The notes under the pieces are model-generated. The model ran no database searches, was not told the DNA's origin, and saw nothing but the letters and a program-made list of their open reading frames with translations. Of a stretch of 64,000 nt of DNA, positions 43,101 to 55,600 are shown in pieces. Position numbers and translations under genes: made by a program. Source of the stretch: Blastomussa wellsi (Eukaryota; Cnidaria; Anthozoa; Scleractinia; Plerogyridae); the NCBI GenBank assembly GCA_947652115.1, contig OX393563.1, forward strand, positions 9,025,942 through 9,089,941, read 5' to 3'. The number at the start of each line of letters is the position of its first letter. Position 1 is the first letter of the stretch.

Positions 43101-46100
43101 TCGGAATCAAAATAGAACAAGAACATTTTTTTTCATCGTAGTGGACGCTTTAAGGCCTGTGGTCCATACTCATTCTTTTATTAGTTGCCGCGATTAGAAG
43201 ATTACTCGAGAATTGCACCGAGAGAAGTAACTTCGAGAAACGTTTGATGATCGAATGAATCAACACACAGTTGAATCAGTACTTGTTATTAAAAATGGCT
43301 CACTGATTGTTTTAAAACAATTTGAGAAGTTGAATCAAACTAGTGAGATGATCTCAGATAGTGCAGAGTGTTATCTACAACTTAACATGCCGTGGCAAAC
43401 GAGGACACGTTGTTGCTCCTTTTGAGCAAACTGGGAAACAATTTTTGCAAACACAATGTTTCTGTTGCGCAGACGGGCAGACAGGGAAACATTTCTGTCT
43501 GCAACGTTTCTTCATTTGTCACGGCCGTTAGGATGGTCATCTACAAAGGTGAGAGTACTCCTGCAGGTCTCCTATCCCCCCCCCCCCCCCTCCCACCCAC
43601 CCAGCCTGTAGTGACTTCAGTTATAATTATACTATTTGATTTGCCAAACATGAGCAGACAGAAACTTTAGATATTTTGCTTACTTTTTTACTTGACTTTC
43701 TTAAATATTTTTTTAACACCCAATACACAACTTTGATTTCCAAGTGTAATATGTTTTGTTTAGGGTAGAGACTAGAGGGCTTTTCATGATATGTCATTCC
43801 GGACACAAAAACGCAAAGATGCCACTTTCTCAACACAATTTCAAGTATATTTATCATACTCCTGATACTACAGTGACGTCTTCCATGGCAAGATAAAAAT
43901 CGTTTCTCAGAAGCTTTAGTCAAGACAGCTTTTTAATTTTAACCTTGGTTTTGACGCCAATCTTAGTTTATTTTAATTGCAATAAGGCGTTCAAGCAGCA
44001 AACCATTCCTGTTCCCAGAGCCCTCGTTTCTTTGGGTCACGTGGTTAAAAGAAAACAAGTGGCCCTGGGGACGAGGATACTTGATACTTTTGTTTTTCTC
44101 TCGCAAACGTATGTAACATGATACTTTTGATTCTCGAAAACATATTAAAAGATGTGTTTCTTTTTCAATAACTGGTATTTTTCATTGAAGTGATAAATAA
44201 GAACTAATTTAATTATCGAATAGTTACGGAATAGTACATTATTTTTCCGTTGTCGCCATTCGGTTAAAACCACTTAAACTTTTCTTTATATACAAGGATA
44301 TCGATTTATCTAGGAAGCATTTTAACGAAAAGTATTAAAGGTAAACAGCTTTGCTTGACCAAGAGTTTCCAGCACCGGTGAAAACTAAATACCTCAAACA
44401 ATAATTAAATTTATTTACGGTTTTCGGAAGGCGCCGCAGAGTCTTCTGCAATATTTGGGAACTTTCCTTGCTTCAAACTTGAAAAAAGTCTTATTCAAAC
44501 ATCAATGTTTTGACTCTTCTTTTTCAGTGAACTATCCATTAATGCAAAAGATTAAACCCTGGCAGAGACTTAGCGGAAACGGAAGTTCTGGAGGCGCTTG
44601 GCAGTGTGCAACAATACCTTCAAATTTAGCAAGTTTACCGTACTGTGACAAAGTCGGGGAAAAGCTTGAACAACGTTTGCACGTGTGTCCATTAAAAGGA
44701 GAAATAGACAAGACGCTGGAGAGAAATAATACGCTTCTCTTTATTTGAACCCTGAAAACACAATACTTTCAAAACTGCAGAAAAACTCTCAAATACACAG
44801 GCTTGGGTTATTCAACACAAAAGATATGCAACCACAATACTGAACATGATAAGTGTCGACACCCAAAATAAGTAAAAATATTCCTCCTACCCGACTAAAA
44901 TCAGAGAGCATTAAAACGAACGCGCCTTACACGTTGTGTTCTACAGCAAGGAAGAGTACAAGACGTTCTAGTGTGATTCCGTATTTGCGTAGTTTAACTT
45001 CCATCTTAATTTTGTAGTGTGTCATTCTCGTCCCCAGAGGCCGCGATTCGTTTGGTCAGCACCAAGGAATCGAGACCTCTGGCCGCAACCAAATTGTGAG
45101 CATGCGTAGAGAACTCGTTTTGTAGCTTTCAGCCAATCAGATTTGTCAGATTTGATTTTGCGCATGCGCAGAGTGACGGGAAGTCCGAAAATAACGGACT
45201 TCCGGTGTTGGACGTTCCCAGAAGTCGCGATTGTTGGTGCTGACCAAAAGTATCGCGGCCTCTGGAGACGAGAATGGTAGTGTGCAGTAAAGTAACACAA
45301 ACTAATCTTCTGCGCATGCGTTGGGAGCAAATCGCTTTGTTCTAGGAACTGTAAAGATAGTACCACAAGGCAGGTATGGTGTTTTCTGAAACATATATAT
45401 ACCTTTTGATGTTCAAGGAGTAGTAGTGCAGATACCAGCGTTTTACGTGGTACAGTACACACCCCTCCGCAAGACTAATTAATTAATTGGTATTAATTAA
45501 TCAAACAAACATTAAAGTTTACACATTAGCGCTTTAGACCTTTAGTGCCTTAGTTCCTTAGTGGGTCAGAAGAGGACAGCCCACAACACATCATCCCAAT
45601 AGTGCACTCTGCACTAAAAATGATGAAACAGTCAGTTTTTACCTTGATCACCAAGAAATGACCTGCAAGAATTCCATGCAATTTTGAAACTCTGTAACAA
45701 AGTATTGTATTCATCTTTCACAGATCCTAGAATAAAGAGAATAACGGTTACACATATTTCAGTACCGTAGCAGTCATTTTCCTTTATAACACAGACATTT
45801 GCCAATGACCAACGGGTTTAAATCACTGCTCAGGTAAGACGTGAATAAAATTTGGCCGGTTTCGAGGAAACCTATGCTATAGTCATGATCAATATGGCAA
45901 ACAAACAAACTTCAAACTATCAATAGTACATTTTGTTTCCTTAAAACTCCCCTTTTCATCCCCCACGCTTTGCCTTGTGAAAGACTGGTTTGAACATCTA
46001 AGTTACTCAAGCTCTTCGGTACAAGAAGAAAAGATTTGACCTAGTATGCCGCACGTGAATAAGGTTTTCTTCTAGGTGCAGTCCTTTTTACAGCTTAAAA

Positions 46101-49100
46101 GTAATTACCCAACCAAGCGGAGAGGGTACGATAAGTTTAGAAATAATTGAGAAATGAATTAATAATGATAGCTGTGACATGTACCTCTTGGAAGATCCTG
46201 TAGGAATTTGCGGATGGTATAGTTCTCAGCATCTGTTCTGTCGATTCTTCTGTGAAATCTGTCCATCAACAAACGCTGGAGACGAACAATGTCAGGGAGA
46301 AACTGGACAAAGCGCAACCTGTGCTCCTGTATTTGTTAAAGAGAAAGCGGTATTTAAACTTTTAGTATTTAACTTCTTCTAAGGTGATTCCTCAGTATTG
46401 CATTGCGCATCTTTAACAACATATTTCGCGCGATTAGCGCGCGCAGCGCGTGCACACGAAACAATATGGCGGCTTTTTCTACAGGGATTTGCTCATGAGC
46501 GAGGAAAATCGTCATTATTCTCGTAAACAAGCACAGTGACTGACCTATATTTTTTATTGCAGAATTTTGGTGTACTAGTTACCATCTTTAAGTTAAAAAA
46601 ATAAAAAGAAAAATCCTTGGATATGAAAAAAAGATATAGTTAAAACCTCTCAGAAAATCGTTACTCGAGGATGCCAATCATAGCCTTTCGAACAACCAAT
46701 CGAGGTACGTTTTGTGTCGCTATTGTTTGAATTTGTCTAATTTTTGCCATAAATCATATGTTAAATTGTTCCATATAATCGAGACTTAAAAACTGTGGTG
46801 CTGCGTCGGTGGGAAGTATAACAATATAATTTGGTTTTATCAACTGGGTTGATAATGTGAATTGGCCACCGTAAAGAGATTCAAGAGCTGACGTTTCGAG
46901 CGTTAGCCCTTCGTCGGAGCGAATCAAGTAATTGTGGGTCGTGTGTGGTTTATATACAGAAAGATGGAGCTTCGCTATTGGTTGGTGCCTGGTAACGTGA
47001 AAACAACGAAATAAATTAGTTGAATGAAAAGCGTTCGTTGATACCGTGAGGATTAAGAGTGCCGATTTGAAAAATAATTTTTTGTTCTAGAGTTTTGCGG
47101 CTTTCCGTGCTCCCTTGATGAAGGGAAAGGCCGCAGACTACCATATGTTGCTTAGAATGATTTGGGAGATTGAAGCGTCTCGCGACGGGTTTAGATGCAT
47201 TTTTGTCGTCTTTCTCTACGTGCCGAAGGTGTTCTCGGAATCGGTCGCCTAATCGTCTCCCTGTTTCGCCGATGTATAACTTTTTGCAAAGAGTGCAAGT
47301 TATACAGTAGATGGCATTGGCTGAGGTACAGGTGAAATGATCAGTGATCTTGATAGATCGCTTGAGTCCCGATATTTTGTCAACGTTTTGAATGAAAGGG
47401 CATGTTTTGCATCGTGCGCGAGTATTAGCTATTTAGTTTTTGTCAAGTATTCGGTTAATAATCTGTCCTTTCAGCTACCACAAAATTAACCGTGAAACGA
47501 TGAAATAGCGTGCGTGTTTAGCATAAATGGGGTAAGACTGGCCCATCATATCTCTTTTGCTAGCACGGTGACCTACCTTTTTATTGTATTTTTAGAAACA
47601 GTGCTTGGAAGGGAACATGCAGGGAAAGTTTCAAAAAAATTGGTGGACAACTTCTATTTCTGAGGAATCACCTTAACGGCTCCAGTCGGAAAGGGGGGGG
47701 GGTTAACAAGACGGAGTGGTAACGACTGCTACTTGGCATGATGCCATTCAAAATTTCTAATTTAACCTTCGCGAACTTGAACTTCGTGAGCTTTTCTTTT
47801 TCAATTTGGGTCTTTTTCCGTTTGGAAATAGAAAACAAAGCTCATAGAAACAGTAACAAAACTTATGTTTAACCTTTTTGACCTGTTTGATCGTCTTTGC
47901 TCGCAGATACAACTATCAGATTCTAACAAATTGTTGGTACCTGTTTAAGGAAAGCATCCAGCACTTTGTACTTTTCCTCTCCACCAGAAACAACTTCTTG
48001 TCGGAATGAATTTCCCAGATGTTCCACAGTGATTTGCCGTCGGTATTTCCACAGTGCCCTGGACATGGGCCTTACCCCCTGGGGTAAGTTCTCTACATGC
48101 GTATCGAACTCGAACACTTGTCTCACTAATGGATCACTTCCTGCAGTCCATAGATTAAGAAGCAGAAAGGCGAAATGAAATTATTATTATTACGTATATA
48201 CTTCGTTGTCAATCAAGCAGTCAACAGTCAAGTTTTTAAGGCTATGAACATGTCTGTTAAAGTAATAATATTATCGACACTAACACTTGCCCGCTTTCCA
48301 ATGGAAAGTCAATTTTCTTCTTGGAAAGCAAAAAAAAATTAACCAAAACACTTACCTGCTCAGGAAGAAAAAAAGGTGTAAAAAAGAGGAATAATCAAAT
48401 AAGCGACAGCTAGGACGACGCCTACTTAAAAATGAATTTATATTTTACGTACGAATCTCGCAATTGCCTTGATGTATTCGGTGTATCTATCGTTCTCAAA
48501 CGCAATTCTTGTAGAAAATATAAGGACGGCGTTTATTATCAAACAGAAAAACGAAAATTTAGCCGTCGAGGTTCACGTTCTCCGAAGTACTCAGAATTTG
48601 GTCATTTCACGTCGTTGTTTTGCAGATGACGGCAGAGAATTGTACCAAAAATTATAACGCACATGCAGAGCTATTGTACTGCCGATTAAATCGTTTGTTT
48701 TGCGAAGTTCTCGTTGACGTTGCCGTCGCGGTTTCCTTAAGCTCCCTATTGGAGGATCAAGAGAGCTACCGAGGAGGTGTGGGTACGATAAACTACACGT
48801 GGCACGGTGCAATTAATTTACAGTTAGGAGCTGTGATACTGCAATCCATTTTTAATTAAAAAATAACATTTTGAGACGGAAAGTATATGATTTTTCAGTC
48901 TACTTCCCAAAGTAGAAAGTGGTGTAAGAAGTTAGTGTCAAGTCCTACTACAGTATATATAGAGTCGTTCTAGAAATATGTTGTAACCGCACCAAATCTC
49001 TCGTCTTCCATCACAAGCCTCGAAGCCTTCTGTAGATTCTGGTCAAGATCCTGACATGGAATGCATACAAATACAGCATGAGAAATAATTACATCTACGA

Positions 49101-49656
49101 CAAAAGACGATATATAATAAAGGAATAAGAAAGGCAAAACAATTGATCAAGGACGCACCGTGATTACAGGCACAAGAATGACAGAACAGAAATCTATCTC
49201 CCAGCTCATACGACTGCCTCGGCTTTGAAGGCGCATGTCATGTGCGTTTGCTGAAAATGATAAAGGAAGGAAGAATTAACATGCAATAGAACAAGTAATG
49301 AATATAATGAACTTTATCAGTACTGTGTAAAAAAGCTACAATTTGACTAACTTAATGAAATAAATCTGTTTACGAATGGCAAGGCAACATCATTTTTAAG
49401 TTCTTAAAATAATATGCAAACAGGTGTCCTTTCAGTTATTGTTCATAGCACGTACTAAAGTAAACAAGTTTGTACCAGTTTGTCCTCCGTTTAGCGAGAT
49501 CATTTGCTGGAGTACAAGGTGAACTGTCAGTGCTGCGTCATCAACACTACGCCCCAGTGCCCTGCCAAGAATATCGAGGTCACGTTGCAGATGCTGCCAC
49601 AAAAACTGCGCTACAGGCTGTGCTCGGTATGGAGGTGTGATCAGCTGTGCAGTTGC
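37139..49656 (-). CDS. RNF213: Copy B exons 22-34: conserved C-terminal domain
   Basis: Thirteen exons from 49656-49476 to 37307-37139. Landmarks: AALTVHLVLQQM, ALWKYRRQITVEHLG, FLPDIVRLQRLLMDRFHRRI, LTFYLVNAHDEFLGAY, LIAYDPERDLLPLILAHCNY, RFLRGRPFVEFK, LDIAIGFLASSGGQPKK and EPFEQMPEVFKEKLG. The acceptor for 40391-40184 is placed after tttgaag at 40392-40393, because the nearer gtgtag would break the frame. Introns in this part are the largest of the gene and hold a Penelope-like element (46791-47450), a Penelope tail, two copies of one inverted-repeat family and several hairpins. Confidence 0.88.
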
Positions 49657-52600
49657 CTTTGAAAAGAAGGGTGCTTGATTTAATTCGATTTTCTGAAAAC
49701 CCATTTGGCTACACGAATTCCATATTTCCCACAAATGAAGTACCTTTTACAAATTTCCAATAAATAATCTTTTTCACATTGTTTTTGAAGGTTTCCAATA
49801 CACTATTCAACTGCAATAAAACACATTATTATTCATTCAAAATATTTCCCCGTTTCTGATTGGTTAAAATCACACGCATAATTCACCATAACCAGCTTCT
49901 GTTGACCAAATTTGGAAAGAATTTTGTCATATTCAACCGATGACGTCGAAAGTGCAGCCCGCTGCAGATTATTGAACCATTGACGTCAAAATGACGTCAA
50001 AAGTGCAGCCCGCTGCAGATTATTGAACCCTTTACCGAGAAAACCTGGGGACGAGGTTGTGTTATTTTTGGTGAGCAGAAAGCCAAAGAGCAAAATGGCT
50101 GCGAGTAGGTTCACAAGTTTGAGCGAAGAAAACATTACCCAGTTAATATTTTGAATGAATAATAAAGCAAATATTGAATTCGGCTTTCGTAGGACATGAA
50201 GAATTCTGCATTCAAGAATTGCTAATTATGAATATAGGCCATACACGTCAACCAAAACTCCAGTTTGCCATCAGAAAAAATTCCCGCACCTGGTGTCAAA
50301 CGTTTTACCTGGGCATTTCGGCATGCTCCCATGACCATGGCCGAGTGCATGAGAATTCTCAGGAGACTGCACACTATCGGTGACATTTTTCTTTGCGGTT
50401 CAGCACAAGTGGGTCTCGAACCAGGTTCCCCGAGCGCATGACCAGTCTTCGTTCGGTCCTTTCTAGTTTTAAATCACATTATTCATCTTAAATGTTGCGG
50501 GCACGTAAAAGTTACAGAAAACGGGTTAAAATGAGTGCTACTAATGTAAATAAACAAAGCATCAACCAGAGCCTACAAAGAGTATTTACAATTTTAAAAT
50601 AGATAAATGATTGGGTTATAAATGCAAGGCCGCCAGTTAATAGACAATATATTTTACCATGTTCTAACTCCAGGTCGGGCACAAACAAACTCAAAAGAGC
50701 TCAAAAAGTAATAAACGCAGTTAAGCTCAGCAACCAGTAAACTAATACAATCAATGAATAGTACGAGTAAATGATGAATGTAGTATTACAAAACAACACT
50801 TTCACCAAAGAGTGGAGGAGCGCTTTGCAGAAAACTATTCTTTGATCAGATAGTGTTTAATTTTCTTTTTAAACAGAGCTAACGATGATTTTGTATCTCG
50901 TCAATACAATTCCATATCCATTAGTCCTGACCCGTTATATTACATACTCCCTATTTTTTCTTGCTTTTGGAAGATCATAAACCTGTTTACAGTAGGCCTT
51001 GTGTCATAGTTGAGGAACCGTTATATTGGTGACAAAGGAAGTACTGAAAGTACCTCCTTCAAGTACTTGCAAAGTACTTGGAGAAAGTTATCATCATCAA
51101 ATTGTGTTTTTACCTATCGGAAACCTTGTAGTCTCCCAGAAACTTGTGTTGTTCCCCTCCCATTACTTTTCCACAGTCCGGACACGAACTCTTCTCCATT
51201 GGTTGTGTACACTAATCCGGAAAAAAAACAAATGACAATAGATGTTATTTTATGGCATGTTCCGTGAGTATGGCAACATAACCCCTTGCCCGCTCAGATT
51301 TCCACGCTGTATCCTGCGTGTTCATTGTGTGCCATATAATACCTCTTTATTCAACAAGCTACTTTGGTGAATACGGAACGACACTAGTTTAATAACCCAG
51401 AGTTTGAAAATGAGGAAACTGGGGTCGCGTATTGGTTCTGAATAACGTACACTCACCTCTCCAATGAAATACGGATGCTTGCAATTTCCGCACTCTGAAA
51501 AAGGAAAAAGCTAAATGCCTCAAGAAGTATAAATCTAATTAATGGAACGGAATAAGAGGGCCTGTTCAAGGTAGCTTTAAAAATTCGAAGCCAACCTTAA
51601 AGTGGAAGTATCACGGAGTTTATCACGATTTTTGGTTAGAATAATCTAAATTTAAACTTCTAACGCCTCGTCAATACTCAAATCGTTTCTAAATCACTAA
51701 CTTTATAAAACCAGTTGAATTCAGAACAGAAGGACGAGGCACAATATGTCAGTAATGATGTCATATGTGATCCAATGGGAGAACGCGATAACGTCGGCCC
51801 GACATTCATTCAGTTTCAAGCTGGCATCAATCTCGATCTTGGCCAACCGCCCGCAAAACCATGTACAAACAGTTATTATACATTACGATAGTCTTTGAAA
51901 GGATTTTTTGATCATTATCATGAAGCCTCTATTAAACCAAAAATTTGATGTGTTACTAAAAATAGCGTGATACTGCCCCATTCAATAAGGTATCCATCAT
52001 GTTAACTGATTTTGGCAATGGAGTAATTTAATGCAACATCTTAATTGCTATTAAACTACAAATTAAATTTTTCATCACACAAGTTCCACAATACCAATTC
52101 AACGAGTACACTAATAACAAAAGACTGGTGCTTTTTTTATGGTAACAAAAGGGTAAAAGATAAAAAACAATTACTCACCATACCACTCTCCAACCCAACC
52201 AGTGCCCTTCATAATCTCAGCAATGGCATTGATGCACTCAAGAAAGTTGTCCTCTGGCATGGTCGGTAGAAACGAATTCTGAACAGTGCCAAACAAAACA
52301 ACGGGAATAAATTTCATTTTAGTTTTAGCTGCTGCGGGACTTTCATTAAAAGATATGGAGTCTGGAATACTTTTTTACATTCAATAATAGTAATAATGAA
52401 GGTGAAGAATGATCATCGCAGATGATCAGTCTTGTTGGGAATCATTTGATCTTTGAAACTTCAAATTCGTACCTTCATTGTAGATGGATCTGACATTAGC
52501 GCATAAAGTGGCTGAGCCAATGACCCGGAACCAACACACTGTAGGGCTACTGAAGTGTGGATAACAATTTCAGCCAAAGTATGTTCTTGTGGACTCTTCC

Positions 52601-55600
52601 CACAAAAAACATGAAGTTCCTTAAGTTGACCTCCCTGGCTATTTTCTAGAAGTTGTCTGGCAAAAGGTTGAGCCTTGAAGGAACAATATCAAAAAGAGGT
52701 CGTTAGCAAATAATACGCCCATACAAGCTACAGCTGGTCAATCTAGTTTACTGACTATGTTGCTGTTAGTTGAGGTCAACTAGCAATAGAGTTATTTCAG
52801 TAGAGTTATGGCTTAGAGCTAGAGTTAAGGACTGCCAAAATCCTGAATTCAAGATTTTGGCAGTCCTCAACTCTAACTCCCACGCTATAACTTCATGAAG
52901 ATAACTCTAACAGTAGCCGTCCCCCTGTTAGTTGCTTGACTCTTGACAGAATATTCTTGCTCGCTGTAGATTCAAAGGGTAAAACGTCGAACTTCACATG
53001 AGTCGAACCTAATGTGTTTTTGCTTATTTACATTAGGTTTGACTCAAGTGAAGTTCGACGATGACCATGACCACTAGCTCCATCTCCGATTTGAAATAGC
53101 CCAGTCCATTTTATGTCAAAATAATCTTACAACGATTCACAGCTACTACGCTAAACAAAAGTGGTAAGCACAAGTGAAGTCACATTAAATCTAACCAACA
53201 AATAAGCATTCCACTACAGATTGCATCCGACAGATTGCCGTTTTTCCAACAGGGATGTTTGTTGACAAGAGGAATTTTAGAAAAGGTTTATTTATTATAT
53301 ATATAGCGACAATTTTAGGTAATAAACCTTGCAGATAGAATTCTATATCTGCTATATTTTCAAATGTGAGAAAAGCGATACGTCCAATCAGCTTCGCGTA
53401 TAGCTTTCTTCACATGTGAAAAATATAACCAATCAGCATCAAGAGTAGAACGACCTAACCAATCAGAGCGCGGGAATTCAAATGGTTTCCAACAAGGTTG
53501 TGAAAACAACGCGCTGCAAGTTTGCAAGCTCTCGAAGACAGTTTATGTTTTGACTACAAATTTGGTACTTTTGAGAACTTTATGGAAAGGAAAGCCATCA
53601 GAAATACGCCAAGCAAAACCTTAAGAACACAGTTATGATATGGAAATGCTAAAATCATTCTCCAGGCGGAGCGAAGACAAACTAAATGTCGATAAGGGAA
53701 AGCCAAGAAATGAAAGACTTTCATTGTAGCTTTGATACAACGCAACCGTGGACGTTCTAAGAAAATTCAAGCACTCTTGGGAACACCAGGGTAAAGTAAA
53801 TATTTCACTTTTGAATATGGATTTACGTCGTAATTATTGTTTAATGAACCGACTCCTTGTGTTGTCACAACTTTTGTTCAAAAATTCGCCAGTTCATTTG
53901 CGCGCAGTAGTTGATTCACTTATGGCGACGTTTCTCGATGCGATAGCGAAAGCTTTTCTTTTAAAAAGTATTAACACAGTGTGTTTTACACCGCTATTTA
54001 AATAAAGTTCTTGTTTACTATAGCTTGTCGTCGCCGTAATTTTTCTTTTCTATTTAAAAGAGATCTCGCTTGGAAATCCATCAGAATGCATTTGCAGCTT
54101 TGTTTTCCTCGTAGCGCTGCGTTTAACTCTTTAATTATAGACTAGAAAAAATAGCTTTAAGTTAACAATGGTTGAGTACTCGTTATATATAATAAACAAA
54201 TTACAGCATAGAAAGTGCTTTGTACGGATTATTATTCACTCGTCGCAAAACTTTGCAACTCGTGAATAAAAATCCGTACGTCGCACTTTCTATGAAGTAA
54301 TCTATATTTATCGTACCGCCACGGAAATATGTCCTCCATTTTTTACGAAATCATCCAGCTTTTCTTTGATCTGGGAAGTAAGAAAAATACTGACGTGATA
54401 ACGATCTCAACGCTATCCAACTTATAGACAAAAAAACGTAAAAAAGATATCTGAAAAGTGTTATTCAATTAAAAAGGTAAATGAAAAAGAAAACTGTATA
54501 TCGTTGTAAATATTTATATGCCTGGATCTATTAAAATCGTACTTTATTAGTTATTGACTCACCTCTTCGGACTTCGGACGTTGAACTTGAGAAGCATTTG
54601 CCAAAGTTACTTCACGATACAACGCTAATAGAAGAAGTACGTCTTTGTTGACACCTTGTACTTCGGTTTCCTGCAAAAAAAAGTCAAGGTGCAATGCACT
54701 AATAATGTTTTTCATGTGTCAGCAGTGGCCAACTGAATCATTGACGTAAATAAAATACAGTAAATACAAACCGTGATAGCAGTAATGATATCTTGGATGT
54801 CGCCACTGATCACAGTTTTTGCCAGTCCTTCGCGAAGTGCAAAATAGAGGTTCTCGTGAACGATAAACCTGTCTTGGATGGTATCATCCTCCTAAAAATA
54901 AAAGTCATTGTTGATCAGCAAACATTTCCTAAAAGTAGTTCTATTTTCGTTTAATGCTCCACGAAGTTTCTAAACAGAGAGAATATGTTAGCTTCAAATC
55001 TGCCAGTACTTTAATAGGACTATAACTAAAGGCAGAGAGTGGCTCTATCCACAGCAGCTAGTAGCCAAATAGAGAATACCTGACAGAAGCATTCTCCTAC
55101 CTGTTCTCGAGCCTCTGGTGGCAGAATCCACTCCAGTTCTTTATAGCTTCCGAGATCCCGAACGCAATCGAAACCATACCGCCTGACAAGCTGTTTTAGA
55201 AGGTACAGTCGTGGTGTGGAACTCGATCCTTCCATGCAAAGCCGTCTAGCAGATTCCAGTAACGCCATCACTTCCCTCTTGACATCAAGGTCTTTGTTAC
55301 CGCTTTCTCCCTTGACAAACCACGTATAAAGGTAGTCTGCTACAAGTGATAGGACGTAACGCCCTTTGGCGACGCCTTCCAGCGAGTTTGCATTTATTTC
55401 AAAAGAATCTTCTTCACTCGTTTTAAGACCTTTAAAAGCTTCATCGCAAGCCCGTTTTGTGTGCTTGAGTTTCACCGTCAACTTAGAATCAGCCACTTTG
55501 GCTTGGTACCGGCTTATTAGGATGTCCTGAGAAAAGAAAATCAATGTGGGCAACAATTTGCTGACCTGGTATTGCAATTTACCTTTCCAATAAGAAATAC

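Larger units (their letters stand above)
41494..45642 (-). other. 4.1-kb intron of copy B rich in nested repeats
   Basis: Largest intron in the window. It holds the 41757 hairpin, the split inverted-repeat element with a Penelope tail (42570-43155), a C tract (43577) and the MITE at 45022. The flanking exons (84 and 178 bp) pair with copy A exons separated by only 164 bp. Confidence 0.8.

Noticed and set aside
53748..54005. 85-codon open frame in a copy B intron as a nested gene.
   Set aside because: No recognisable domain, no splice or promoter context, and it lies in repeat-rich sequence; kept as unassigned.
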